A stretch of DNA of 18,213 nucleotides from Bacteroidota bacterium (GCA_963169595.1 CAUJFM010000133.1:1-18213), one strand, 5' to 3'; positions 1 through 7,192 are shown, counted from the first letter of the stretch. The notes: generated by a model from the sequence alone, not told the origin. Program-made: numbers and translations.

Positions 1-479
1 GCGGTCATGTCCACGCCCTTCAGGGTGCCGAGGCTCTCGTAGAAATCACCACTGGGTGCCTCGCGGATGGCCAGCACGTCCATGCTCTCCACGGTGAGCG
101 GCGCCTGCTTCTGCTTCTCGGTGATGCGGGTGCCGATCACCTCGGTCTCCTTCAGCATCACCTGGTCGGTGCCCAGTTTCACCCGAACGGGTTGGTCGAG
201 GGTGCGCACCACCACGTCCTGTGGGGTGTAGCCGATGAAGCTGACGGTGAGGGTGCAGGGCAGCGCGGCCTCCACCACGAGCTCGAACTTGCCATCGATG
301 TCGGTGACCGTACCCGTGGTGGTCCCTTTCAGCACCACGTTGGCCCCGATGAGCGTTTCGCTCGTGGTCGCGTCCGTGACCACCCCGCGGATGCGGAGCT
401 GGGCATGGACCGCCCCGGTGAGCAGGACGAGCAGCAGGAGGGCGGCGGTGCGCGGGAAGCGGCAAGGCACGTTCAGCAT
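1..479 (-). CDS. TonB-dependent receptor, N-terminal part (runs off left edge)
   Basis: This is the first ~159 residues of an outer-membrane TonB-dependent receptor; the rest lies left of the window. Seen: a signal peptide (MLNVPCRFPR then a Leu/Val-rich core ending AVHA, with Gln next). From about residue 28 to 110 there is a CarboxypepD_reg-like beta-sandwich (GVVTDATTSETLIGANVVLKG, TTTGTVTDIDGKFEL, VSFIGYTPQDV). After it comes the start of a plug domain (ETEVIGTRITEKQKQAPLTVE, then SGDFYESLGTLKGVDMT). Such receptors import siderophores, glycans, vitamins or peptides using TonB/ExbBD energy; the substrate cannot be read from this portion. The start is the ATG that directly begins the signal peptide. 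A TATCTTGG element lies 21 bases upstream. The N-terminal domain resembles that of the second receptor in this window (8116-10512), but both look like ordinary family members rather than a recent duplication. Confidence 0.9.
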   Translation of the reverse strand, partial: MLNVPCRFPRTAALLLLVLLTGAVHAQLRIRGVVTDATTSETLIGANVVLKGTTTGTVTDIDGKFELVVEAALPCTLTVSFIGYTPQDVVVRTLDQPVRVKLGTDQVMLKETEVIGTRITEKQKQAPLTVESMDVLAIREAPSGDFYESLGTLKGVDMT

Positions 480-500
480 GCGGTAGTGGGTGAACCGGCA

Positions 501-508
501 CCAAGATA
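501..508 (-). promoter_or_regulatory. Candidate -7 element for the receptor at 1-479
   Basis: TATCTTGG on the minus strand, 21 bases before the start codon. It fits the Bacteroidota -7 consensus TAnnTTTG with one mismatch. No clear TTTG lies 17-23 bases upstream; instead a short inverted repeat, TCCGT-n-ACGGA (522-532), occupies that position. The same TATCTT core appears before three other genes in the window. Confidence 0.4.
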
Positions 509-547
509 GCCGAGGAAAGGTTCCGTGACGGATGGTTGGATGTCGGA

Positions 548-991
548 TCAAAGACCGCGGGCCATCGCCACGGCCATGGCCAGCATCAGCAGGAACAGGG
601 GAAGCTGGGCGAACGACAACCGGGCCAGGAGCGGGGCCTTGGCCAGATCGGGCGTACGGCACTTGCGCAGGTCCATCCGCCAGCGCACCAGCAGCACCAT
701 GGGAAGCAGCTCCAGCAGGAAGACCAGGCCGAACACTCCCATCTTCCCCAGGAACCAGTGGTCCTTCAGGTAGTGGTCCGTGCCCTTCTCCAGCCCGCCG
801 AAGGCCCGCCAGAGCCCGGTACCCACCCAGAGCAAGGCGGCCACCCCGTACCAGTTGTCGGGCAGGAACACGGACGGGAGCTGCTCCGGGGCCCGCAGGC
901 GGCGCAGCGCCCGCCCACGGGCGTAGAGGGCCGCCAACCCGATGGTGAGGGGCAGTAGGTGAAGTACGGCCAGTGCATAGCGTAGGGTCAT
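548..991 (-). CDS. Small integral membrane protein, DUF2214-like
   Basis: A 147-residue protein with four hydrophobic segments at about residues 5-24, 46-65, 80-103 and 122-145, so it is probably an inner-membrane protein. The central part (DNWYGVAALLWVGTGLWRAF, then EKGTDHYLKDHWFLGKMGVF) resembles the DUF2214 family of predicted membrane proteins, including the Trp/Gly-rich second helix, the Tyr-Leu-x-x-His-x-x-Phe/Trp-x-x-Lys stretch before the third helix, and a His (H11) in the first helix. The family has no established function. An in-frame ATG 26 codons upstream (1069) exists, but the added residues are basic and unlike a membrane protein, and would overlap the divergent nuclease promoter, so the ATG at 991 is preferred. 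The gene is divergent from the nuclease at 1072 with 80 bases between the starts. It lies 68 bases upstream of the receptor at 1-479 on the same strand. Confidence 0.7.
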   Translation of the reverse strand: MTLRYALAVLHLLPLTIGLAALYARGRALRRLRAPEQLPSVFLPDNWYGVAALLWVGTGLWRAFGGLEKGTDHYLKDHWFLGKMGVFGLVFLLELLPMVLLVRWRMDLRKCRTPDLAKAPLLARLSFAQLPLFLLMLAMAVAMARGL

Positions 992-1015
992 GGAGCGGTT
1001 CGGGATGGGGCGTTG

Positions 1016-1023
1016 CGAACATA
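1016..1023 (-). promoter_or_regulatory. Candidate -7 element for the DUF2214-like gene
   Basis: TATGTTCG on the minus strand, 24 bases before the start at 991, one mismatch from TAnnTTTG. No convincing -33 element was found. Confidence 0.3.
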
Positions 1024-1058
1024 GCACCCGCAACAGGGTCTTTCTGAGCCCTTTACCC

Positions 1059-1066
1059 GACCTTTG
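1059..1066 (+). promoter_or_regulatory. Candidate -7 element for the beta-CASP nuclease gene
   Basis: GACCTTTG, one mismatch from TAnnTTTG, ends 5 bases before the ATG at 1072. If real, transcription would begin at or next to the start codon. No clear -33 element is visible. Confidence 0.3.
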
Positions 1067-1071
1067 CACGC

Positions 1072-2508
1072 ATGGCCATCCACTTCACCAGCCACGGTGC
1101 CGCGGGCACCGTCACGGGCAGCAAGCACGTGCTCGAGGTACACCGTGCCGATGGCACCAGCACGCGGATCCTGCTGGACTGCGGCATGTTCCAAGGGGAG
1201 GCCCTGGCCAGCGCGAAGGGCCGGGACCCCAACCGGCACTTCGGCTTCGATCCGGGGAGCATTGATGTGCTGGTGCTTAGCCATGCGCACATCGACCACA
1301 GCGGCCTGTTGCCGCGCGTGGTGGCCGAGGGCTATAGTGGACCCATTTGGAGCACACCCGCCACCCGTGATCTGTGTGCCATCATGTTGGAGGACAGTGC
1401 GCGGATCCAGGAGTACGACTTCGAGTTCGACATGAAGCGGGCCCGGAAGCGGGGGCGTCCCTTGGACCGTGAAGGACCGCTCTACACCAGCCGCGACGTG
1501 CCGCCTGCCATGGAGCTTTTTCGCACGGTGGGTTATGCCCAGCCGATGGAGATCGCCCCGGGCGTCACGCTCACGTTCACCGATGCGGGCCATATCCTGG
1601 GCAGCGCTGCGGTACACCTCACCATTGATGACGGCACCCAGGTCACGCGCTTCTCCTTCACCGGTGATGTGGGCCGCTATGTGGACCGTTTGCTCCCCGA
1701 GCCGGTGCGGTTCCCGCAGGCGGACGTGATCGTCTGCGAAAGCACCTATGGCGATCGGGACCACGCGCCGGTGGCCGAGGCCGAGGAAGAGCTCCTGCGC
1801 CATGTGACCGAGGTCTGTGTGGAGCGCCAGGGCCGGTTGATCATCCCTGCGTTCAGCATCGGCAAGACCCAGGAGATCCTCTATACGTTGAACGCGCTCA
1901 GCAACGCGGGCCGCCTGCCGCGGATCCCCGTCTTCGTGGACAGTCCGCTGGCGATCAGCGCCACGGAGGTGGTGCGCGACCACTCGGCGCTCTTCCGCGA
2001 GGAGGTGCGCGAGGAGCTGTTCCGCGATCCCGACCTGTTCTCGTTCCCCGGGGTGGAGTTCATCCGTAAACCAGAGCATAGCAAGCACCTGAACAACGTG
2101 AAGCGCCCCTGCATCATCATCAGTGCGAGCGGCATGATGGAAGCAGGTCGTGTACGGCACCACTTGAGGCATTCACTGCCCGATCCGAACAACGCGGTGC
2201 TGGCGGTGGGCTTCTGTGCGCCCGGTACGCTGGGGCATGAGCTCCTCAGTGGTGCACGCGAGGTGAGCATCTTCGGTGAGCCGGTACCCGTCAACGCGGA
2301 GATCCTGCGGATGGAGTTCTACAGTGCCCACGCGGACCGGCACGAACTGGTCAGGTACCTCTCGTGCCAGGACCCACATAAGGTGCGCAAGTTGATGCTC
2401 GTGCACGGCGTGGAGAGCTCACTGCTCGGCCTGAAGGACCTGTTCATGGATGCGGGGTTCAAGGAGGTGGTCATCCCACGGCGCGGGGAACATTTTGTCA
2501 TTGCATGA
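1072..2508 (+). CDS. Beta-CASP metallo-beta-lactamase-fold RNA-processing hydrolase
   Basis: A 478-residue protein of the MBL-fold beta-CASP group (relatives of CPSF73/Ysh1 and bacterial YsgF/RNase J-like enzymes), expected to be a zinc-dependent cytoplasmic nuclease acting on RNA. Metal-binding motifs visible: HAHIDH (71-76), His174 in DAGHILGSA, Asp199 in FTGDVG. Beta-CASP markers: ESTYGD (223-228), PAFSIGKTQEIL (259-270), the SASGMMEAGR block (351-360), and SAHADRHEL (418-426) followed by LVHGVESS (443-450) in the C-terminal RMMBL-like part. All catalytic residues appear intact and the length is typical of the single-domain bacterial family. There is no signal peptide, as expected for a cytosolic enzyme. 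Its stop overlaps the start of the next gene by ATGA, so the two are probably on one transcript, although the partner is an exported protein of apparently unrelated role. The natural substrate is unknown. Confidence 0.93.
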   Translation: MAIHFTSHGAAGTVTGSKHVLEVHRADGTSTRILLDCGMFQGEALASAKGRDPNRHFGFDPGSIDVLVLSHAHIDHSGLLPRVVAEGYSGPIWSTPATRDLCAIMLEDSARIQEYDFEFDMKRARKRGRPLDREGPLYTSRDVPPAMELFRTVGYAQPMEIAPGVTLTFTDAGHILGSAAVHLTIDDGTQVTRFSFTGDVGRYVDRLLPEPVRFPQADVIVCESTYGDRDHAPVAEAEEELLRHVTEVCVERQGRLIIPAFSIGKTQEILYTLNALSNAGRLPRIPVFVDSPLAISATEVVRDHSALFREEVREELFRDPDLFSFPGVEFIRKPEHSKHLNNVKRPCIIISASGMMEAGRVRHHLRHSLPDPNNAVLAVGFCAPGTLGHELLSGAREVSIFGEPVPVNAEILRMEFYSAHADRHELVRYLSCQDPHKVRKLMLVHGVESSLLGLKDLFMDAGFKEVVIPRRGEHFVIA

Positions 2509-4613
2509 AGCGGAGGTCGATCGGAAGGATGTTCAAGAAGTGGATGGTAGTGGCAGGCACACTGCTGCCCGGCGCAGCATGGGCACAGCCCGTCTGTGAT
2601 GCCACGGGCAATGTGCTCATCTACTCGAACTACGAAGGCGGCTACCTCACCATCAATGTGGATCAGAACATCCCTGACCTCAAGGTGGGCATCACCACCT
2701 ACGAGGCGGTGCAGGTGGACTTCGTGGGGCCTTTCGTCGGGAACATCACCCAGGTGGTGTATGCGGGTTATGGGGATGTGAACAACAACGGCTGCGGCCC
2801 GAACATTCCCGGTGTCACCATCAACGGGGTGCCGCCCGGCATCGTGACCAATTACAGCATCAGTGCCGGGGATGTGCCCATCGCCACGCATCTGGGGGAT
2901 GTGCTCGGTGGCGTTTCGCTGGTGAACTGCATAGTGGCCGGGGACAACTGCAACCAGCTGAATACGGGCGGCGGCAACAGCAGCCCGCAGATCGTGTCGT
3001 TCTTCCTGGACGTGTTCGGTCCAGGCAGTTCGCTCTACGCGCACTGGACCAGCTATGACTGCTTTCCCGGGACGCTGAGCGTGAGCGCTGGTGGCACCTG
3101 CTGCTTGCAGACCCCCTCGGGCGCGGTGAACCCCATCTACGTTTATGGCGACCAGTACTCCTTCTTTCCGGAGGATACGGTGCTGTGCGGGCCCAGCATT
3201 ACCCTGAACCCTGCGGCGATCTACCCGCTGCTGGTGCAACCGCCGGCCTACACCGGTTACATCTGGAGCACCGGCGCCACCGGCCCCACGCTCACGGTGA
3301 CCGAGCCCGGCACCTATTGGTTCGTGGCCACCGACTACTGCCACACCAGCCTGGTGGACAACTACCTCAGTGATACCATCGTGGTGCTGCCGTGCTGCGG
3401 CATCCAGGCCGATGTGACCGTCACCGACATCACCTGCGCTGGGGCCAATGATGGCGCCTTGCAGGCCACGGCCACCGGCAGCGGACCGTTCACCTTCACC
3501 TGGAACACCGTTCCGCCGCAGAACACCGCACAGATCACCGGGCTGGGTCCCGGCACCTATTCGGTCGTCGTGTCCGATGGGCTGTGTGACACCACCATTA
3601 CCCGCACGCTGGTCGATCCGCCACCCATGCAGGTGCAGGTGTTGGGACCGGGCGTGGTCTGTGCCGGAAGCCCGGCCACCTTGGAGGCCGATGTGGAGGG
3701 AGGCAACGCCCCATACCAGTATGCCTGGAGCAGTGGCGGAAGCGGTGCGGCGGAGGTCGTGACGCCCTTCGTGGACACGCAGTACGAGCTCACCGTGACC
3801 GATGCCACGGGCTGCAGCGTATCGGCAACCTTTGATGTGACCACTGAACCTGCACCCATCGCCACCATCGCGGTGACGGACACCGCCTGCACCGGGCTGG
3901 GCATCGTGCTGCAGGCCTTTGTGCAGGATGCCGACTCGCTGGCCTGGACCTGGGGCATGGATGGCTTCAGCAACGCGGAGGACCCGCTCGCCGTGTTCGA
4001 CGTGCCGGGCTGGAACTACGTCTCGTTCCAAGCCTTCGTGGAGGTGGGCTGCCCCAGTCCGCTCATCGTGGACAGTGTGTTCGTGAAGCCTTCCGCCACG
4101 GCCGACCTGCTCATCAACCCCGTGCCCTGCTCCAACGAGGTGCGCTTCCTGTTGCAGAGCATCGATGCGGACAGCTGCGCGATGTTCCTGAACGAGGAGC
4201 TGGTCTCGTCGGACTGCAATGGATTCCTGTCGCTTCCCCTGGCGCCCAACGACACCACGGCCCTGGTGTATGTGGCGTTGCGTGCCGATGGCTGTAACGA
4301 CACCCTCGCGCTCAGCGTGCTCCCCGATGAGGAGCCCCTGCTGTTCCTGCCGAACGCCTTCACGCCGAACAACGACGGCATCAACGACGTGTTCCCCGCA
4401 GTGGTCTACGAGGACCGCGCCAACTACACCATGCGCATCTTCGACCGCTGGGGTGCCGAGGTGTGGACCACCGCGGACCCATTGGTGCAATGGGACGGCA
4501 CCTTGGATGGTGGTCCGGCCCCGGTGGGCGTGTATGCCGTGCTGGTGGAGCGCAAGGACCCCTGCTCGCAGGAGCTCCGGCGCGAGCTGGGGCACGTGAC
4601 GCTGGTGCGCTGA
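2505..4613 (+). CDS. Secreted protein with type B T9SS sorting domain (CHU_C) and SprB/PKD-like repeats
   Basis: A 702-residue exported protein. A signal peptide (KKWMVVAGTLLPGAAWAQ, ending near residue 28) is followed by an unassigned region of about 200 residues (30-225). Next comes an Ig-like segment (about 227-296, with YIWSTGATGPTLTVTEPGTY), a SprB-like repeat (about 298-371, DITCAGANDGALQATATGSG then GLGPGTYSVVVSDG) and a PKD-like segment (about 374-450). The last 88 residues, from LPNAFTPNNDGINDVF through FDRWGAEVW and WDGTLDGG to the end, are a type B (gliding-motility-associated, CHU_C) sorting domain, which directs export by T9SS to the surface or medium. Many cysteines occur, fitting an extracellular protein. 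The first ATG overlaps the nuclease stop (ATGA); an in-frame ATG at 2529 (MFKKWM) would give an equally good signal peptide. Probable roles are adhesion or surface layer; no catalytic domain was recognised. Confidence 0.9.
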   Translation: MKRRSIGRMFKKWMVVAGTLLPGAAWAQPVCDATGNVLIYSNYEGGYLTINVDQNIPDLKVGITTYEAVQVDFVGPFVGNITQVVYAGYGDVNNNGCGPNIPGVTINGVPPGIVTNYSISAGDVPIATHLGDVLGGVSLVNCIVAGDNCNQLNTGGGNSSPQIVSFFLDVFGPGSSLYAHWTSYDCFPGTLSVSAGGTCCLQTPSGAVNPIYVYGDQYSFFPEDTVLCGPSITLNPAAIYPLLVQPPAYTGYIWSTGATGPTLTVTEPGTYWFVATDYCHTSLVDNYLSDTIVVLPCCGIQADVTVTDITCAGANDGALQATATGSGPFTFTWNTVPPQNTAQITGLGPGTYSVVVSDGLCDTTITRTLVDPPPMQVQVLGPGVVCAGSPATLEADVEGGNAPYQYAWSSGGSGAAEVVTPFVDTQYELTVTDATGCSVSATFDVTTEPAPIATIAVTDTACTGLGIVLQAFVQDADSLAWTWGMDGFSNAEDPLAVFDVPGWNYVSFQAFVEVGCPSPLIVDSVFVKPSATADLLINPVPCSNEVRFLLQSIDADSCAMFLNEELVSSDCNGFLSLPLAPNDTTALVYVALRADGCNDTLALSVLPDEEPLLFLPNAFTPNNDGINDVFPAVVYEDRANYTMRIFDRWGAEVWTTADPLVQWDGTLDGGPAPVGVYAVLVERKDPCSQELRRELGHVTLVR

Positions 4614-5618
4614 TCAGCCGCGGAACCCCAGGGCCTCCTTCAACTGGGCGGGCAGCGGCGGCAGCTTGCGGCGCTCGAAGAGGAAGCTGCTCAGGTCGGC
4701 GACCTCGCTGAAGATGTAGTGGCTGTCCATGGCCCCGCGCAGGTAGGCCTTGCCGGTGCTGCCACCGGTGCCCACGCGCAGGCCGATCATGCGGTGCACC
4801 ATGTTCAGGTGCCGGCCACGCCAGGCCGCCATCGCCTCATCGATGTCCAGCAACGCCTCCAGGAAACGGAAGGGCTGCTGGAAGATCGGTTCGTCGCGAT
4901 AGAGCATGATGAAGAGCGCGCTGCGGCAGGCGGCGGGGGAGAGGCGACGCTCAGGGCTGCCGTCCACGAAGATCTTGCGCCACAGGGCCGCATTGCCCTC
5001 CTCGCCCTTCACTAGGCTGGCATCGTAGATGCGCTCCAGCTTGGTGAAGAAGCCGTCCTCACCACTGGGCCAGTACTTCTCCTGCAGGAAGGGCATGCGT
5101 TCGAGCCAGGCGTTCACGAGCTCGAGCAGGGTGGGTAGCTTTTCCAGGGCCTCGATCTCGGCCTTGTGCTCGGGCTTCAGCTGGCTGGTGTAGTACTGCT
5201 TGCCGAAGCGGGCCTCCATGCGCAGACCGAGCCGGGCCTCCAGCACCTTGAACTGCATGCTTTGGAAACCGCTGGCCGGCCGCAGCAGGTCGCGGAAGTC
5301 CAGGAAGTCCAGCGGGGTCATCGTCTCCATGATGTCCATCTGGTGCACCAGCACATCGAGGATCGTCTTCACCCGGCGCATGCGATGCACCGCGATGTTG
5401 AGCTCCCCGTTGTTGTCGTCCACATGGTGGTCGGAGAACATCCCGATCACGCTGCCCACCTCGTGCAGGATCTGCTTGAACCAGAGCTCGTAGGCCTGGT
5501 GGATCACGATGAAGAGCATCTCATCGTGGGCCTTCACGCCGTGCTTGTCGCTCTCGGGCGCCTGGGCGTTGAGGATCTTGTCCAGCTGGAGGTAGTCGGG
5601 ATAGTAGACGTTGCTCAT
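4614..5618 (-). CDS. kynA: Tryptophan 2,3-dioxygenase
   Basis: A 334-residue cytosolic heme dioxygenase that oxidises L-tryptophan to N-formylkynurenine, the first step of the kynurenine pathway. Family signatures: DEMLFIVIHQAYELWFK (32-48, with active-site His40), RDLLRPASGFQSMQF (109-123), and the heme-region block WRGRHLNMVHRMIGLRVGTG (266-285), continuing GSTGKAYL; His270 in WRGRH is the likely proximal heme ligand by family comparison. The spacing matches animal and bacterial enzymes of the longer (~330 residue) type. An in-frame ATG at 5654 is less likely because it would overlap the TACATTTG promoter-like element at 5652-5659; conservation starts after MSNVYYPDYLQLD. No other kynurenine-pathway gene (formamidase, kynureninase, kynurenine monooxygenase) is recognised in the window. 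Its stop codon abuts that of the convergent T9SS gene with no intervening base. Confidence 0.95.
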   Translation of the reverse strand: MSNVYYPDYLQLDKILNAQAPESDKHGVKAHDEMLFIVIHQAYELWFKQILHEVGSVIGMFSDHHVDDNNGELNIAVHRMRRVKTILDVLVHQMDIMETMTPLDFLDFRDLLRPASGFQSMQFKVLEARLGLRMEARFGKQYYTSQLKPEHKAEIEALEKLPTLLELVNAWLERMPFLQEKYWPSGEDGFFTKLERIYDASLVKGEEGNAALWRKIFVDGSPERRLSPAACRSALFIMLYRDEPIFQQPFRFLEALLDIDEAMAAWRGRHLNMVHRMIGLRVGTGGSTGKAYLRGAMDSHYIFSEVADLSSFLFERRKLPPLPAQLKEALGFRG

Positions 5619-5651
5619 GATGACGGGCGCCGATGATCGGGCGTGTGCGGC

Positions 5652-5659
5652 CAAATGTA
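5652..5659 (-). promoter_or_regulatory. Candidate -7 element for tryptophan 2,3-dioxygenase
   Basis: TACATTTG on the minus strand matches the Bacteroidota TAnnTTTG consensus exactly, 33 bases before the ATG at 5618. No TTTG sits at the expected upstream distance. It supports 5618 rather than 5654 as the translation start. Confidence 0.5.
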
Positions 5660-5680
5660 ACCGACGGACCTTCCCCGGGC

Positions 5681-5694
5681 CTGATCGGGATCAG
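5681..5694. promoter_or_regulatory. Inverted repeat in the divergent kynA / TonB-C promoter region
   Basis: CTGATC-GG-GATCAG, a perfect 6+6 inverted repeat with a 2-base centre. It lies between the kynA -7 element (5652-5659) and the -7 element of the opposite gene (5709-5716), in the place of a divergent operator. It contains one of the TGATCGGG octamers that recur in intergenic DNA here. Binding by a regulator is inference. Confidence 0.3.
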
Positions 5695-5708
5695 CGCAGG
5701 CCGTGGTC

Positions 5709-5716
5709 TATCTTGG
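5709..5716 (+). promoter_or_regulatory. Candidate -7 element for the TonB-C-like gene
   Basis: TATCTTGG followed by five bases and then the ATG at 5722. It fits TAnnTTTG with one mismatch. The short spacing implies a leaderless or near-leaderless mRNA. It supports the start at 5722 over in-frame ATGs further upstream, the first at 5611. Confidence 0.4.
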
Positions 5717-5721
5717 TCGCG

Positions 5722-6198
5722 ATGAACCACTGCTCCGCCATCGTGCTCACCGTCCTCCTCGGCTTGGGACCGGTCATGGCCCAGGAGCCCGTGGCGCCCT
5801 TGCGTTCATCCTCCGATGCGGGGCAGCGCGTCTTTGATCAGCGGATCGCACGGCCCGTTGCAGCGGATACCACGGTCCATGAGCTGGGCGAGGTCGACCG
5901 CCCACCGGTGTACCGGGGCGGAGAGGAAACGATGTTCCGACAGTTGGCACAAGCGCCGTCGTGCACGATGCGCACACCGGAGGAAGCCTGTACCTCCTCC
6001 ACGCGGGTGGTGCTGAACTTCATCGTGGAGCGCGACGGCAGCCTCTCCAACGCGATCGCGGAGGAAGGCGCGTGTGCGCCCCTCGCCGGGTATGCGCTGT
6101 GTGCGGTGCGCACCTTGGGCCGTTTCACGCCCGGCTCCGATCAGGGGCGGTTGGTGCGTGTACGCATGCGCGTACCCGTCACCTATGAGCTGCGCTGA
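5722..6198 (+). CDS. Exported TonB C-terminal-domain-like protein with four cysteines
   Basis: A 158-residue protein with a cleavable-looking signal peptide (MNHCSAIVLTVLLGLGPVMA, then Gln), so the mature form is periplasmic or secreted. Residues about 60-156 resemble the TonB C-terminal domain: RPPVYRGGEETMFRQLAQ (the PxFxGGExA element), RVVLNFIVERDGSLSNAIAE (the VxFxVxxDGsxx strand), then LGRFTPGSDQGRLVRVRMRV and PVTYEL. In genuine TonB the domain binds TonB boxes of outer-membrane receptors, but it is normally tethered by an uncleaved N-terminal helix and a proline-rich linker; here neither is evident. Four cysteines in the mature part (81, 90, 118, 127) could form disulfides in the periplasm. 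It converges on the T9SS gene at 6203 with a 4-base gap. It may be a soluble TonB-fold adaptor rather than an energy transducer; a long hydrophobic leader acting as an anchor cannot be excluded. Confidence 0.8.
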   Translation: MNHCSAIVLTVLLGLGPVMAQEPVAPLRSSSDAGQRVFDQRIARPVAADTTVHELGEVDRPPVYRGGEETMFRQLAQAPSCTMRTPEEACTSSTRVVLNFIVERDGSLSNAIAEEGACAPLAGYALCAVRTLGRFTPGSDQGRLVRVRMRVPVTYELR

Positions 6199-6202
6199 AC
6201 GC

Positions 6203-7192
6203 TCACTCCTTGGTGAAGCGTCCCCGTTGCAGGCTGTTCGGTGAGGTGAGCACGGCGAGGTAATGCCCCGGTGCCAGCCCGGCCAGGTCCAGATCGGTGC
6301 GCTCACCAGTGGGGCGCATCACCTGCACGGTGCGGCCCATGCCGTCCACGATGCGCAGTTCGGTGTGTGCATCGATCACCGGTGTGCGCACGGTCAAGCG
6401 ATCATGCGCGGGCACCGGGTAGAGATCGAGCGGTGAGGCCAGTGCTTCTTCACTGATCGCTGCGGGCACCAGGAAGGTGGGCATGAACCGGTAGGTGGTC
6501 CCGTGGTAGGGAAGCCCGGTGAGGCCGGGGCGCTCGCAATCCAGCGCGCTGTTCAACAGCGGTGCATTGGGCTGTCCGGTGAGCCATGACTTCTCCAGGC
6601 AGTTGCTCATGCCGGCCGTGGCGTGCAGGATGCCCACCTTGGGCCCGGTGAAGGGCGTATAGCCGCTGGCGTTGTTCTCCGAACGGTAGCCGTATTGCAG
6701 TTCGATCGCACCGGTGGCCTGGTCGATCCAGATCTGCGCGTTCAGTTCATTGGTGCCGGGACCGGAGGCCAGTCGCATGTGGCGGTACTGCACGGCGAGC
6801 CGCTGGCTGCCGGGCACACCCTGCAACTGATAGCTCACGCGGGAGTTCCCGTCAATGGGCTCCAGACCGCCGCCCGCGACATCCACCAGCACCAGGTCCG
6901 TATTGCTGGTGATCCGCACTTCGCCATGGGCGCTCACGGCGATGCCGTAGCTTCCACCGATGAGGAAGGCGGACCCGAACAGGTGCAGTTCCTGGTCGTT
7001 CATCACCGGCAGGTGGTGGAAGCCGTCCAGGTCGAAGTCGGAGATCCATGTATCGCCCGTGAGCTCCACGTAGGAACGGGTGTCGCCCGAGACCAGCTCG
7101 AACACGTAATCGTCCTGTGCGCAGGCCGGGGCCAGGGTGGCGAGGCATGCCCAGCCGGGCATGAGCCAACGAAGGAAGGTACCGGTGTTCAT
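6203..7192 (-). CDS. Secreted T9SS type A-sorted protein of unrecognised family
   Basis: A 329-residue exported protein. A signal peptide (MNTGTFLRWLMPGWACLATL, then APACAQ, cleavage near residue 26) leads into a beta-rich region (27-250) of no family I can name. It contains NAQIWIDQATGAIELQYGYR (151-170), similar to strands found in many Bacteroidota surface proteins. The C-terminal ~77 residues (LDLYPVPAHDRLTVRTP, then LRIVDGMGRTVQVM, LDLAGLAPGHYLAVL and RGRFTKE) are a type A T9SS sorting domain (Por_Secre_tail), removed or anchored after export through the outer membrane. Two cysteines (198 and 219) lie in the mature region. An in-frame ATG at 7288 is rejected because it would put 32 non-hydrophobic residues before the signal peptide. 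It lies 102 bases downstream of the DUF4249 lipoprotein gene on the same strand, so it may belong to the receptor operon, but that is uncertain. Confidence 0.85.
   Translation of the reverse strand: MNTGTFLRWLMPGWACLATLAPACAQDDYVFELVSGDTRSYVELTGDTWISDFDLDGFHHLPVMNDQELHLFGSAFLIGGSYGIAVSAHGEVRITSNTDLVLVDVAGGGLEPIDGNSRVSYQLQGVPGSQRLAVQYRHMRLASGPGTNELNAQIWIDQATGAIELQYGYRSENNASGYTPFTGPKVGILHATAGMSNCLEKSWLTGQPNAPLLNSALDCERPGLTGLPYHGTTYRFMPTFLVPAAISEEALASPLDLYPVPAHDRLTVRTPVIDAHTELRIVDGMGRTVQVMRPTGERTDLDLAGLAPGHYLAVLTSPNSLQRGRFTKE

Noticed and set aside
46..504. 152-codon minus-strand frame over the left-edge receptor
   Set aside because: It is a His/Arg/Pro-rich shifted frame; the adjacent frame starting at 479 encodes the signal peptide and the CarboxypepD_reg and plug start of a receptor.
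988..2172. 394-codon minus-strand frame opposite the beta-CASP nuclease
   Set aside because: No recognisable domain, and it conflicts with a complete, motif-rich plus-strand enzyme gene.
2319..4595. 758-codon open frame on the minus strand opposite the type B T9SS gene
   Set aside because: Its product is His/Gly/Val/Arg-rich with no family motif, and it covers exactly the plus-strand gene with a clear signal peptide and sorting domain. Long antisense open frames are expected at this G+C content.
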